Positions 8,290-15,977 of a DNA stretch of 64,000 nucleotides are shown piece after piece. A model generated the notes under the pieces. It was not told the origin of the DNA. It saw only the letters and a list, made by a program, of their open reading frames with translations, and made no database searches. How positions within the stretch are numbered: position 1 is the first letter of the stretch; each line of letters begins with the position of its first letter. Source of the stretch: Gammaproteobacteria bacterium (lineage in GTDB: Bacteria > Pseudomonadota > Gammaproteobacteria > UBA6429 > Thiohalophilaceae); assembly GCA_029880855.1 (NCBI GenBank), contig JAOUNS010000003.1:62001-126000 (forward strand), written 5' to 3'. The translations under genes and the position numbers were made by a program.

Positions 8290-9054
8290 TTATCCGATAG
8301 TATTTGTTATCCCAAGCCGCGCAATACCGGGCATATGTGAATACTCCCGTTCGGTATGAAACCCAAGCCTGTCTGCGATAGACAATAAGGCCAGCCCTTC
8401 CATAAACAGTGCTTTCTCAGTCAGAAACATCCAGTCTTTCCAGGGTAAGCGCGAGTTTTTTTCCTGATAAAACTCAAGCCATTCCATATGTAAGGCTTGC
8501 AGGCACCCATTAAATTCATCCTCATTCGCATTGCAAAGTGCTTTGCACATGTCTAGACGCGCACTTTCTCCACCTTCCAGGGCTGTTTCAAAGCGCTCCA
8601 GCAATTCGAGGGATGTTTCTTCCACCCTGAAATTATTGTAAATGTACGAAAACAAAAACTGTGCATAGCAAAAATCATCTTCAAATTCATCTGATTCAAG
8701 CCACTGCCTGGGTGATAGTCTTGAAATCTCGGCAGTCAGCGCATCATCCCCGGCAATCAGGGCATCAAAATAGGGCTCCAGAACACTGGCGCAGGTAATA
8801 TGGTTTATTGGCAGATTGCCCTGGGCAATCTGTTGCAGATAGTGTATTCGAGCACGGGCGGATTGCTTTAAGTGGTTAAAGAATGTCGACCGGTCGGCAT
8901 CGGCCAGAAGTACACTGATCGCAGCGCCGCGATAACGGCGCCATAGGTCACGCCATGCCTGTGCCTGTTGCCCGGCATCTGGGTTTGTTTGGATGAATTT
9001 ATAAAGGTCATTCGCCTCGGTGATTAAATCAGCCTTTAAAAAGATAAAGCTCAT
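8290..9054 (-). CDS. Imm49-like immunity protein
   Basis: Helical 254-residue protein resembling immunity protein family Imm49. The C-terminal block around ALFMEGLALLSIADRLGF matches the family's typical ending, and the preceding all-helical repeats fit its usual length (220-260 aa). Imm49-type proteins neutralise polymorphic toxins, often nucleases. The gene follows an Imm11-like gene and an AHH nuclease gene in the same operon, so it may protect against that toxin or be a spare immunity gene for toxins of related cells. AGGA precedes the ATG. The toxin-immunity pairing is inferred from order, not shown. Confidence 0.65.
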   Translation of the reverse strand: MSFIFLKADLITEANDLYKFIQTNPDAGQQAQAWRDLWRRYRGAAISVLLADADRSTFFNHLKQSARARIHYLQQIAQGNLPINHITCASVLEPYFDALIAGDDALTAEISRLSPRQWLESDEFEDDFCYAQFLFSYIYNNFRVEETSLELLERFETALEGGESARLDMCKALCNANEDEFNGCLQALHMEWLEFYQEKNSRLPWKDWMFLTEKALFMEGLALLSIADRLGFHTEREYSHMPGIARLGITNTIG

Positions 9055-9072
9055 TGCAAAAAAGTCCTGGTG

Positions 9073-9675
9073 TTAACCATCTGTTCGCCATTCTATGCCA
9101 TAATTTTCTAACTTGATAAACAACATGCCGCGGCAGTCGAACTCTCGGTAAATATTTTTTGCCAACTCGCGTTGAACTAGCCACAAGCTAGGATCCTCTT
9201 TTAGTGCGAAGATCTTGATGTTATCTGGAATTTTATCCTCTCGCAGAACAAGACGGCGTATTCTTGTGGCGTGTTCAGTGTTAATAGGGTTTATTGTAAA
9301 ATCTGATTTTTCCCGATCCATGCAGTCGAGAATAATGCGCAAGTGAGCCAGGTAATAGCTGGCCTTGACTATGCGGCCCTTTTGGTTTCGGATGGTCACG
9401 GGATAAAAATCAAACGCGCCTTGACATTCTGAATCCAGTATCTCCTTGAGCTTTTTGGAAATTATATGAAGTCCTGTTACTGTAGGTACGTAGTCGGCAA
9501 GGCGCACGCCGTAATCAGGTGATAAATCAAACACCACCTCCTCGGGCCACCAGTGACTGATACTGGCCTCTTCATGGATGAGGTAGGATGGTTCGTCGAT
9601 TTCCGGTGGTTCGTCAATGATCCACGCATAGCCATCGTCATTTATATCATCAATCCAGGGTAAATAGTCCATCAT
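9073..9675 (-). CDS. Imm11/DUF1629-like immunity protein
   Basis: Resembles the Imm11 (DUF1629) family. The strongest support is the C-terminal GMLFIKLENYGIEWR block and the central segment with PVTIRNQKGRIVKASYYLAH. The length (200 aa) is typical. Imm11 proteins are immunity factors encoded next to polymorphic toxin genes in contact-dependent systems, acting in the cytoplasm. It lies directly downstream of the AHH nuclease toxin gene (24-base gap) and is therefore the first candidate for the cognate antitoxin. AAAGG precedes two successive ATG codons; either could be used. Confidence 0.6.
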   Translation of the reverse strand: MMDYLPWIDDINDDGYAWIIDEPPEIDEPSYLIHEEASISHWWPEEVVFDLSPDYGVRLADYVPTVTGLHIISKKLKEILDSECQGAFDFYPVTIRNQKGRIVKASYYLAHLRIILDCMDREKSDFTINPINTEHATRIRRLVLREDKIPDNIKIFALKEDPSLWLVQRELAKNIYREFDCRGMLFIKLENYGIEWRTDG

Positions 9676-9699
9676 GAGACCTTTGCTTGTTGGAGTTGT

Positions 9700-10365
9700 C
9701 TATACATCTGATTCTTGCGTCTGTGTTGTAGGTTGAATGACATTGTTAATCGCATCTTCCTTGGACGCTGTGATTATGTCCCAGTAATCGTTTTGCAACT
9801 GCATTAATTTTTCAAGAATGCTTTGAGGGGGGGTGTATGTTTCACATTTTTTCTTTTCTCGTACAGCCTTATTGAGATCCTTCTTTATCGCTTTTGAGTC
9901 TTTTAATACAGCACGACTATAGGTTGGATGGCTACCGTTGTGTTTGGGGAGTTTGTGTATATGCCAGCCGGTATTGTTTGCCGGTAGAAATACAATGTTT
10001 TTCCCGTTATTGATACTGTATTTAAGCGTCCTCAGGATCGCCTTCTGTTCTGAGTCCAGGGGGTCCCAAAATTCCTGGGGGAGCATATGATGGGCCTGGT
10101 TATAATAAGGGATCCGATAATGCGTAAAGTTTTTACCATATGCAAAATGGTATCTTTTTGCATGAGAGGTCTCTGCCCGATCCGGCACCCTTGGAAAGGG
10201 TAGTTTCGCCAGCCCAGCTTTTATCTGGTTGGTTTTATTGTAGCGGCTCTTGCGGCCACTACCTTTTATCTCTTTATGCCCTTTTTGTCGGTAGGCATTG
10301 CCATGATATAGATCCGCATTGTTTTGTTGGTTGGAATTGGGGTGTGGGTTATTGTCTGCCATCAT
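9700..10365 (-). CDS. AHH-type nuclease toxin, probable type VI effector
   Basis: Probable DNA- or RNA-cutting effector. The A91-H92-H93 signature in QAHHMLPQEF and the downstream string GWHIHKLPKHNGSHPTYS (H135, H137, H142, H146) match the AHH branch of the HNH/endonuclease VII fold used as toxin domains. The N-terminal 90 residues are polar and basic with no trafficking domain, and the C-terminal third is helical and charged. The protein is free-standing, so delivery must depend on the neighbouring PAAR-like and DUF2169 proteins; this is known for type VI effector modules and inferred here. The start follows GAGGAAAT, six bases after the ketosynthase-like gene. Confidence 0.7.
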   Translation of the reverse strand: MMADNNPHPNSNQQNNADLYHGNAYRQKGHKEIKGSGRKSRYNKTNQIKAGLAKLPFPRVPDRAETSHAKRYHFAYGKNFTHYRIPYYNQAHHMLPQEFWDPLDSEQKAILRTLKYSINNGKNIVFLPANNTGWHIHKLPKHNGSHPTYSRAVLKDSKAIKKDLNKAVREKKKCETYTPPQSILEKLMQLQNDYWDIITASKEDAINNVIQPTTQTQESDV

Positions 10366-10371
10366 ATTTCC

Positions 10372-11478
10372 TCAATTTAATGCCTGGTACAGGTATAACG
10401 ATGCCCGTTCACTCATGGTGTCGGAACAGAGTACTGTCGCGTTGTTGCCAGCGGCGTAGCCGCGTATAAAGGCACGGTAGGCCAATACGGTGGCTAATGC
10501 CCCATAGGCCACCCCCGTGTCTCCGAAGGACTCGGCCGGTAAGTGCCGTAGCCATCGTCTTTGCTGTAATGACTTGCTGGTCATGACTTCAGTCAGTCCC
10601 CATTCGTGGGAACGGTAGGTCTCCCCATTTAGGTCATGATATAGATCTCCTTCAGGTGATGATGATCCATTCAGTTTTGACAGTGCTTCAGTGAGTACTT
10701 TCTGAAGAGCGCTACCGGTAGACGGTATGCCACTGTAGTAGTTGTTGGATTCTCTGGCAAAGCTGGCCGGGCAGAGCTGGACAGGTAATTTGTCAGGGGT
10801 TCCACTCAATGTCAGCAGTATAAAGGCACATGCCTCGCCCGGCATTATCCCGGCGGCATTTTCAGGCCCTTTCAAACGTCCTGTTTCACATAGCTGCATT
10901 AGCTTTGGTGGGTCGATAAGACTATCTACTGAACCGACAACACAATATTGGTAATGTTGGTTTTGCAACATATCGATTGCTTTGTTGACCCCTTTGAAGA
11001 AACCAGTGGCACCGCCGAAGTAGTAATATTGATTTTTTTCTGGAATTTTTATGCCGTTATGATAGCCGGTTCGGGTAAAGAATATTTCAGAATAGTGTTT
11101 TTCAAGTGCCTTAATGTCATCTAACAAAGACTCATCATCAGTCATTTCCTCAACAAAGCATGGCAGAGTGCATATAAATGCCGTGTTATTAACCTGATTT
11201 TGATTGAGATGCGCTGAATCGATCAACTCATGAAGTGCTGCGCTGCCCATACGGACATAGCGTCCCAGTCCTTCAAACGACTCCGTTAAGAAGGAGATTG
11301 GGTAGCCACTGTAGGTTGGTGATTTTTCAGCCTCATCATCATCACTGCTTATGTCTTCCAATATTTTGGTTCGTGTTACTCCAGCTCGAAAGGCCGCGGC
11401 ACTGCTTATGCTATTTCCCATGCAGGTGCATGCGCCCACGGCAGAAATAGCAATTGTGTTATCGGCATCAGGTTTCAC
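10372..11478 (-). CDS. Ketosynthase-like protein without catalytic cysteine, type VI effector module
   Basis: Has the thiolase-like fold of beta-ketoacyl synthases: the N-terminal AISAVGACTCMGNS block, a central VGSVDSLIDPP segment, GIMPGEACAFILL, and the C-terminal ESFGDTGVAYGALA block that replaces the usual catalytic histidine region. The nucleophile loop reads YYFGGATGF where active enzymes have a cysteine, so condensation activity is unlikely. Such degenerate ketosynthases are recurrent between DUF4150 and toxin genes in type VI effector clusters and may act as adaptor or chaperone. The length (368 aa) is close to normal for the fold. It sits between the PAAR-like gene and the toxin gene. 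Confidence 0.7.
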   Translation of the reverse strand: MKPDADNTIAISAVGACTCMGNSISSAAAFRAGVTRTKILEDISSDDDEAEKSPTYSGYPISFLTESFEGLGRYVRMGSAALHELIDSAHLNQNQVNNTAFICTLPCFVEEMTDDESLLDDIKALEKHYSEIFFTRTGYHNGIKIPEKNQYYYFGGATGFFKGVNKAIDMLQNQHYQYCVVGSVDSLIDPPKLMQLCETGRLKGPENAAGIMPGEACAFILLTLSGTPDKLPVQLCPASFARESNNYYSGIPSTGSALQKVLTEALSKLNGSSSPEGDLYHDLNGETYRSHEWGLTEVMTSKSLQQRRWLRHLPAESFGDTGVAYGALATVLAYRAFIRGYAAGNNATVLCSDTMSERASLYLYQALN

Positions 11479-11556
11479 TTCTGACTCACTAAAGTAATTT
11501 TATTTTCCATGGGGTTGCCGTGTTGACGCGCTTTATCACCATTTCCCGGTCAGGTT

Positions 11557-12015
11557 TTACAGGTCTTTTCCACAACATAAACATTTTGGTTTATCCAACT
11601 TCATGATGGCAATAATCGGTGCCTGTAACACCGGAACCGGTGGTGTGTTTTTGTCATTATGCAGCATCATGTCAAAGGCTCTGGGGACATTTTTGCCTTC
11701 GATCTTCACATCCATTGAGTAGTTGATAAATTCAGACTTTCCCTTGGTCTTGCTGGAGGCGATGCCCTTTAAGGCCCCGGCCTCGTCGCCGGTACTGGTT
11801 TTGAAATTGGAGTCCTTCAGGCAGACCGGGTTGCCATCGCACTTGACCTTTTTGCTGCCCTTGGCCGTGTCGCTGGACTTGGAGATGTTGGGATAGGGAA
11901 TGGGTACGACCGGCGGTCCGCATTGGGTTTTGCAGACATCGGGAAAGGCGATGGAGACGCCACTACTGTCTTTATGTACCACGGAGAGATTATTTACGCC
12001 TACGGTCACGCCCAT
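11557..12015 (-). CDS. PAAR-like protein (DUF4150)
   Basis: DUF4150 PAAR-like protein, expected to form the sharp tip on the VgrG spike of a type VI secretion system and to carry the effector into the target cell. Visible family hallmarks: VSIAFPDVCKTQCGPPVVPIPYPN near the start, the central PVCLKDSNFKTSTGDEAG segment, and a C-terminal KCLCCGKDL with paired cysteines that could bind zinc. The length (152 aa) matches stand-alone DUF4150 proteins. It follows DUF2169, its usual partner, and precedes the ketosynthase-like and toxin genes. No VgrG or structural type VI genes are in the window, so the secretion machine must be encoded elsewhere. Confidence 0.85.
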   Translation of the reverse strand: MGVTVGVNNLSVVHKDSSGVSIAFPDVCKTQCGPPVVPIPYPNISKSSDTAKGSKKVKCDGNPVCLKDSNFKTSTGDEAGALKGIASSKTKGKSEFINYSMDVKIEGKNVPRAFDMMLHNDKNTPPVPVLQAPIIAIMKLDKPKCLCCGKDL

Positions 12016-12098
12016 CTGAGGCCCCCTTAATAATATGTTGATTCTTGCGTGGAAAAATATTGTTGGTTAACAGTATTCATTTATTTTACTCATTCCGT

Positions 12099-13154
12099 TT
12101 AAGCCACAGCCTGATTTAATTGCAGATGGCCGTGTTTGACGACTACCTTATTGATTGCGTAGATTCGGTTGTAGACATTCTGACAGGCACGCCACAACAG
12201 GGTTAATGTTAAATCATCGCTATTGATAATGACTGCATCAAGCATTGTGCTGAGTCGTTTTTCCTCTTCATAGTCAAAAGAAAACAATACAATGGGTTGG
12301 TGCCCTGGCAGGTATGTACGCAGCCTGCCGTTTGGCGTGAGATTGAGCAGGTCGATTTCCTCATGGCCCTTTAAAAAGCCTTGTGCGACCAACCCGGGAG
12401 AGGCGAAGTTAAAATAACGGCGATCAAAATCGCTAGGCAGCAGAGGCATACGATCCTGTTGCCATGCTTCATCGCAGGTGCCCGCATAGGTTAGGCGGGG
12501 TTGCCAGTCTGGTGAGATGGCGCCGAACCCGGTTGGTGCCGGTCGGTCGCTGATGCTTTTTATTGGCTGTTCGATATCTTCGATATTGGGCATCCTGACC
12601 TGGGTAAGTTTGCTGTTTTTGGCGATCATGCCGGTCCCGACCAGGTTTCGGGCTTCATAGACATGGTCTTTTTCATCGTCGGGGCTGAGATCCTGGCCAC
12701 CAAAGGCGCGCTCGTAGACCAGGGGCATCTTGCTAAAGGGCTGCACCTCGGTTTGTTGCCAGCGGTTGCCCAGTATGCCTTGTTGACGAACCCAGTAGCG
12801 ATCACCGATAACGCGGGCGATTTTGGATAAGTTGCCTACACGTAGTCCGACGTCCAGTTGGGTGACCTGCCTTCCTTGCGGGGCATGGGCATGCCCGATC
12901 AGGACAACATCCGTAGCGTTTTTGGTAAAGCAGGATTCGGGGGCATATTTTATGGACGACTGCCCCGGCTCTCCCCAATATTGCCCCTCCGGGATCAGTT
13001 CTTTTTGTTCCGGAGCAATAGAAAGTGCACCGTTACCATAAATCTGGTATGTCGCTTTTACCATGACGACGAAACAGTCCCGACCTTCCTCATCCGCCAA
13101 TAGATAAGGTTCAACTTTAAAATCGGTCAGGTTTTCAATACCTTGATAACTCAT
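12099..13154 (-). CDS. DUF2169 type VI effector adaptor
   Basis: DUF2169 family protein, a type VI secretion adaptor thought to help load PAAR-like effectors. Recognisable blocks: the KATYQIYGNG start, DVVLIGHAHAPQG, RVIGDRYW, FSKMPLVYERAFGG, GFGAISPDWQPR and the C-terminal FNFASPGLVAQGFLKGHEEIDLLNLTP. The ATG at 13154 is preferred to an upstream in-frame GTG because AGGGA stands seven bases before it. It overlaps no gene and lies 35 bases after the DUF6484 gene. The combination DUF6484-DUF2169-DUF4150 is the standard head of such modules. Confidence 0.85.
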   Translation of the reverse strand: MSYQGIENLTDFKVEPYLLADEEGRDCFVVMVKATYQIYGNGALSIAPEQKELIPEGQYWGEPGQSSIKYAPESCFTKNATDVVLIGHAHAPQGRQVTQLDVGLRVGNLSKIARVIGDRYWVRQQGILGNRWQQTEVQPFSKMPLVYERAFGGQDLSPDDEKDHVYEARNLVGTGMIAKNSKLTQVRMPNIEDIEQPIKSISDRPAPTGFGAISPDWQPRLTYAGTCDEAWQQDRMPLLPSDFDRRYFNFASPGLVAQGFLKGHEEIDLLNLTPNGRLRTYLPGHQPIVLFSFDYEEEKRLSTMLDAVIINSDDLTLTLLWRACQNVYNRIYAINKVVVKHGHLQLNQAVA

Positions 13155-13189
13155 CTCATATCCCTGCGTGACGGACACACTATTTGCGG

Positions 13190-13681
13190 CTAATTGATAT
13201 TTACGCCTGCGCCCTTGATCCGGTTTATGCCACGTGAGCGGCTTAGAAGATCGGTTCCCTTGATTTGTAATTTGCCATCAGCAGTAATGATGATAGAGCC
13301 TTTGCCACATTCTATCACGAGACCTTTATCCGCCTTGATCCTGACCACCTCATCCTCCAGAGCCGTTACAGAACACGGGCTTTGAGCACTCAACTTTTCT
13401 TCCAGGGCCTTACGACTCGTTTTATAAGGTTCAATCAGCCCCATGACACAGCCGGGTGCATCTTTTTCGCCGGCGGGTAAATAGAGGACTCGATCACCTA
13501 TATTGATCTCAGGCAAGGAGGCTGCTGAATTACGTAAGAAGAGGCAGTCTATCAGCATATTGGGCAGCCGTAGATCGGTCACGGTAATAACGCCATCAAC
13601 ACTAATCGAATGAACGATCCCGTATCGGGGAACCTCTTCGTCGGTAGTTCTCGTTAGAGATTTATTTTGCTGCGCGGTCAT
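13190..13681 (-). CDS. DUF6484 protein, type VI effector module
   Basis: Matches the DUF6484 type of small proteins at the head of DUF2169/DUF4150 modules: an N-terminal beta-rich part (GIVHSISVDGVITVTDLRLP), an OB-like GDRVLYLPAGEKDAPGCVMGLI segment, and a C-terminal stretch of repeating short strands (VVRIKADKGLVIECGKGSIIITADGKLQIKG) resembling the needle-like repeats of VgrG C-termini. It may contribute to the spike or adaptor complex. It is the first gene of the effector operon; the start has GGGAG upstream. The exact role is not established. Confidence 0.7.
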   Translation of the reverse strand: MTAQQNKSLTRTTDEEVPRYGIVHSISVDGVITVTDLRLPNMLIDCLFLRNSAASLPEINIGDRVLYLPAGEKDAPGCVMGLIEPYKTSRKALEEKLSAQSPCSVTALEDEVVRIKADKGLVIECGKGSIIITADGKLQIKGTDLLSRSRGINRIKGAGVNIN

Positions 13682-13865
13682 TATGTACTCCCTCTTTCCA
13701 TTAATCGTAATATCCTAATTTTCGTGTATCCTAAACCCAATCTGGAAGAGAGCTCAACCTGTTAATATAAGGTATAAAACTAGTCAATTTATTATGGTGT
13801 AGGGTAGGATTGGGTGTGATGTTTACATCAAAGGTCTCGATCGGTTTGCAAAAATAATTCAGTTA

Positions 13866-14022
13866 TGTCGGGTGTCCATGATTAACTGGACTCGATCTAA
13901 CCGACAACTTTCGGCCCGAATTGCCCTGAGTCCGGTATGGCCATACCTACCACAATGGCGTTGCACCGCTCTCTGGGTTAGTCGGGACATCAACCTTCGT
14001 GGTCACTCTCCTTGGCCGACAG
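13866..14022. repeat. Diverged structured repeat, copy B
   Basis: This 157-base counterpart of 3284-3442 has the same orientation, bounded by TGTCGG...CCGACA. Internal dyads: GTCC...GGAC nested in GTCGG...CCGAC near the left end, and a perfect palindrome GGTATGGCCATACC in the middle. The last 15 bases are identical to copy A. It lies at the promoter side of the type VI operon, whereas copy A lies upstream of the oxygenase gene. Confidence 0.55.
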
Positions 14023-14111
14023 CGGATGCCTAGAACCCTAACCAAGTGTAATTATTAGAGGATTACCAGCTTTCTCGATGTGTTATTGACAGCACTTCAA
14101 ATGTATTACTA

Positions 14112-14125
14112 TTTATTCCAATGTC
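14112..14125 (-). repeat. Array motif copy 5
   Basis: Minus strand reads GACATTGGAATAAA, between the BRCT gene and the type VI effector unit. Together with copy 4 it brackets the whole eight-gene effector module. Confidence 0.6.
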
Positions 14126-14188
14126 GTTTCTTGCCAGGCCAAGACCTTCACCTGTATGCTAACCAGGTGCCGCAATCAATGCTGACAA

Positions 14189-14797
14189 TTAAAGATTTCC
14201 TTCATTAACCCAATGTTCTTCATTGATGATCACCAAGGGTACCCCATCATCACGATATTGCATCGCTTTCTCTATCTTTCTTCCGTAATTTTCATGTGCC
14301 CAGCTATCGGTGACGTACGTTCCTAAAACCAAGTAATTTAACTTTTTTGTAACACCTTTAGCATTTATCCCTCCAAGCGACTCAATTGCGGCTTGGCATT
14401 GCTTTCTTGTGCCATAAGCACAAGTACCAGTAAATAGAAATTGCATATCCTCAAATGTAATAGACGGAAGTGGGTTATCTATGGGAAGAGATGTTGCTTT
14501 TGCTAATTCACCTATTTCAGATGGTTCGCCAGTAATTTTATGAAGAAGGCAAAGCAGCTCTGCAGACTCGTCGCGATCTAAAACTCCGTCTTCCAGAATC
14601 GCATCTACTTTGTTTAGAAGGTTGACAATTACTGGATTGTCTGTATTTTGACGACTTTGAATTAACCAAGTCACTAAGAATTCGGCTTCCGATTGTTCTA
14701 CTTTACCATCAGCCACAAGACCTTTGCTTATACCTATCAAGGTATCAATTTGCCTATCGTCGATATTTTTTCTATTAAATCTTGTTATTAAATCCAT
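14189..14797 (-). CDS. BRCT-domain protein with TerB-like N-terminus
   Basis: The C-terminal half (about residues 115-200) is a BRCT domain: FTGTCAYGTRKQC, ESLGGINAKGVTKKLNYLVLG and a final tryptophan helix (INEEHW), as in NAD-dependent DNA ligases. The N-terminal 90 residues (VADGKVEQSEAEFL...LEDGVLDRDESAELL) contain two acidic DGxxxxxE/D helices resembling a tellurite-resistance TerB-like or EF-hand-like bundle. BRCT domains bind DNA ends or protein partners, so a DNA-metabolism or defence role is plausible. The ATG at 14797 has GGAGG five bases upstream and replaces an in-frame TTG. It is a single-gene unit between motif copies 5 and 6. Confidence 0.75.
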   Translation of the reverse strand: MDLITRFNRKNIDDRQIDTLIGISKGLVADGKVEQSEAEFLVTWLIQSRQNTDNPVIVNLLNKVDAILEDGVLDRDESAELLCLLHKITGEPSEIGELAKATSLPIDNPLPSITFEDMQFLFTGTCAYGTRKQCQAAIESLGGINAKGVTKKLNYLVLGTYVTDSWAHENYGRKIEKAMQYRDDGVPLVIINEEHWVNEGNL

Positions 14798-14816
14798 CAA
14801 AGCCTCCTTTTTCTTT

Positions 14817-14829
14817 GTTGGGGCCCAAC
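14817..14829. promoter_or_regulatory. Palindrome before the BRCT gene
   Basis: GTTGGG-G-CCCAAC is a perfect 6-bp dyad 20 bases before the BRCT start codon and close to array motif copy 6. It could be an operator or part of a recombination site. Confidence 0.3.
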
Positions 14830-14835
14830 TACATA

Positions 14836-14849
14836 TTCATTCCAATATC
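14836..14849 (-). repeat. Array motif copy 6
   Basis: Minus strand reads GATATTGGAATGAA, one base off the commonest form, between the 181-aa unknown gene and the BRCT gene. Confidence 0.55.
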
Positions 14850-14870
14850 GTTTTTCTGCCTCTAAAAAGA

Positions 14871-15416
14871 TCAATTGTTAACTTCAATGTTTAAATGCTC
14901 AAGGACATTCTCTCCAACAAACAATGGGTGGTATTTCATTTTTTTTGCTAAATCATCTGCAAACCCATAAATCATACCGCCTATACCATGTTCTTGCTGT
15001 TTAACTACTGCGAATGTTGTCATAAATGTAATATCAATTATTTCGTATGTAGGTAAGGTTAACCAAGCATGTAAACCGATAGTGTTGATTGCTCCGTGTT
15101 TGAACATCTCTTCTAATTGTTTATCTGATTTTTTGTATATAGTTTGGCCTCCTACCTCTAAATAACCAAAAGTCAATAGAGCTTTCAAACCAAACAAACG
15201 AGAAATAGGGTTAAGCATTTTATAGTGAATATTAAAACACTTTCCTACGACAACGGGTGGCGTCAGATAACCAAATTTATTAAATACTTCGTTTTTTATT
15301 TTTTCTAATGCTTCACTGTTTAGAAGTGTTCCATTGACACTGCAGAAGTTATCTGGCGCTGATATACCGAATATAATATTTCGATTGAAAGCCTCTTTAA
15401 GTTCATCAGCATACAT
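14871..15416 (-). CDS. Hypothetical protein (181 aa)
   Basis: Not recognised. A cytoplasmic-looking protein with an N-terminal IIFGISAPDNFCSVNG segment, a central basic aromatic stretch (NIHYKMLNPISRLFGLKALLTFGYLEVGG) and a C-terminal helical end (FADDLAKKMKYHPLF). No signal peptide, membrane segment or catalytic signature is visible. The start codon lacks a ribosome-binding site. It is the only gene between motif copies 6 and 7, consistent with cassette-type cargo. Confidence 0.6.
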   Translation of the reverse strand: MYADELKEAFNRNIIFGISAPDNFCSVNGTLLNSEALEKIKNEVFNKFGYLTPPVVVGKCFNIHYKMLNPISRLFGLKALLTFGYLEVGGQTIYKKSDKQLEEMFKHGAINTIGLHAWLTLPTYEIIDITFMTTFAVVKQQEHGIGGMIYGFADDLAKKMKYHPLFVGENVLEHLNIEVNN

Positions 15417-15469
15417 AATATGTCTACTATTTCATTTAGCTTTAGTAATATTGTTGTCGATACTATTTC

Positions 15470-15483
15470 TTTATTCCAATGTC
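15470..15483 (-). repeat. Array motif copy 7
   Basis: Minus strand reads GACATTGGAATAAA, only a few bases after the stop codon of the 63-codon gene to its right. Confidence 0.6.
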
Positions 15484-15485
15484 AG

Positions 15486-15677
15486 TTATTTAACTAGCTC
15501 ATCATCTGTCATATTATAGTGCTCAGCTATTTCATAGCTGCCATTCTTAAGCGATGCTTCTAGATGTGCAACTATCGACAATCTTCCTTTTTCTGATATT
15601 TTTCCATTTAGTTCTAGTTTTGAGAGCCGAGTTTTCAATTCTAATAATTTCTCATGAGTACTTTTTTCTATTTCCAT
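15486..15677 (-). CDS. Small charged protein of unknown function (63 aa)
   Basis: Not recognised. Highly charged and helical (KLLELKTRLSKLELNGKISE), possibly a coiled coil or helix-turn-helix fragment. The GGAAATAACAA of array motif copy 8 lies immediately before its ATG and may serve as a weak ribosome-binding site. It is the sole gene between motif copies 7 and 8, which are 200 bases apart; that supports calling it. Confidence 0.5.
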   Translation of the reverse strand: MEIEKSTHEKLLELKTRLSKLELNGKISEKGRLSIVAHLEASLKNGSYEIAEHYNMTDDELVK

Positions 15678-15680
15678 TTG

Positions 15681-15694
15681 TTATTTCCAATATT
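15681..15694 (-). repeat. Array motif copy 8
   Basis: Minus strand reads AATATTGGAAATAA, a variant with one inserted A. It sits three bases before the start codon of the 63-codon gene and three bases after the stop of the 62-aa gene. Confidence 0.5.
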
Positions 15695-15696
15695 TT

Positions 15697-15885
15697 CTAG
15701 CAATCTACTTCCTCAATACTTAAATAAGGAGGTAGCTGATAAAATTGCTCCCCTGTATCTACTTCGAGCCAATGAATTTGATCGTCCCTTGTTGATGGTG
15801 GTACAACTTTCATTTTTCGTTTCTTACCATCTGAAAACTCGATAATGTAACATTTAGTAAAATCAAGTGTGATTTTATTGCCCAT
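15697..15885 (-). CDS. Small beta-rich protein of unknown function (62 aa)
   Basis: Not recognised. From MGNKITLDF onward it reads like a small beta-barrel (alternating hydrophobic strands, YIIEFSDGKKRKMKVV, ending SIEEVDC). The ATG at 15885 is chosen because array motif copy 9 lies three bases upstream and its GGAAT could act as the ribosome-binding site; the in-frame codons further upstream run through the motif. Sole gene of its unit. Confidence 0.5.
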   Translation of the reverse strand: MGNKITLDFTKCYIIEFSDGKKRKMKVVPPSTRDDQIHWLEVDTGEQFYQLPPYLSIEEVDC

Positions 15886-15888
15886 ATT

Positions 15889-15902
15889 TTTATTCCAATG
15901 TC
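15889..15902 (-). repeat. Array motif copy 9
   Basis: Minus strand reads GACATTGGAATAAA, directly upstream of the 62-aa gene. Confidence 0.6.
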
Positions 15903-15919
15903 CCTTCGTTCTCAAGTTT

Positions 15920-15949
15920 AAGTATTAACAAACTGACTCATTAATACTT
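15920..15949. terminator. Hairpin after the DUF4917 gene
   Basis: AAGTATTAA...TTAATACTT is a perfect 9-bp AT-rich stem with a 12-base loop, about 30 bases beyond the stop of the DUF4917-like gene and just before motif copy 9. It may be a terminator or the folded 3' end of the unit. The absence of a G/C-rich stem makes a strong terminator doubtful. Confidence 0.35.
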
Positions 15950-15977
15950 GTGAATGCATATTGTGTGGGGCCTGTAA

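Larger units (their letters stand above)
13682..14188. other. Non-coding stretch with structured repeat and motif copy
   Basis: No gene is supported in these 507 bases upstream of the type VI effector operon. They hold copy B of the structured repeat (13866-14022), array motif copy 5 (14112-14125) and a small hairpin CACCTG...CAGGTG (minus strand) just after the BRCT gene. The promoter of the effector operon should lie here, but no clear -35/-10 pair was recognised. Confidence 0.5.
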
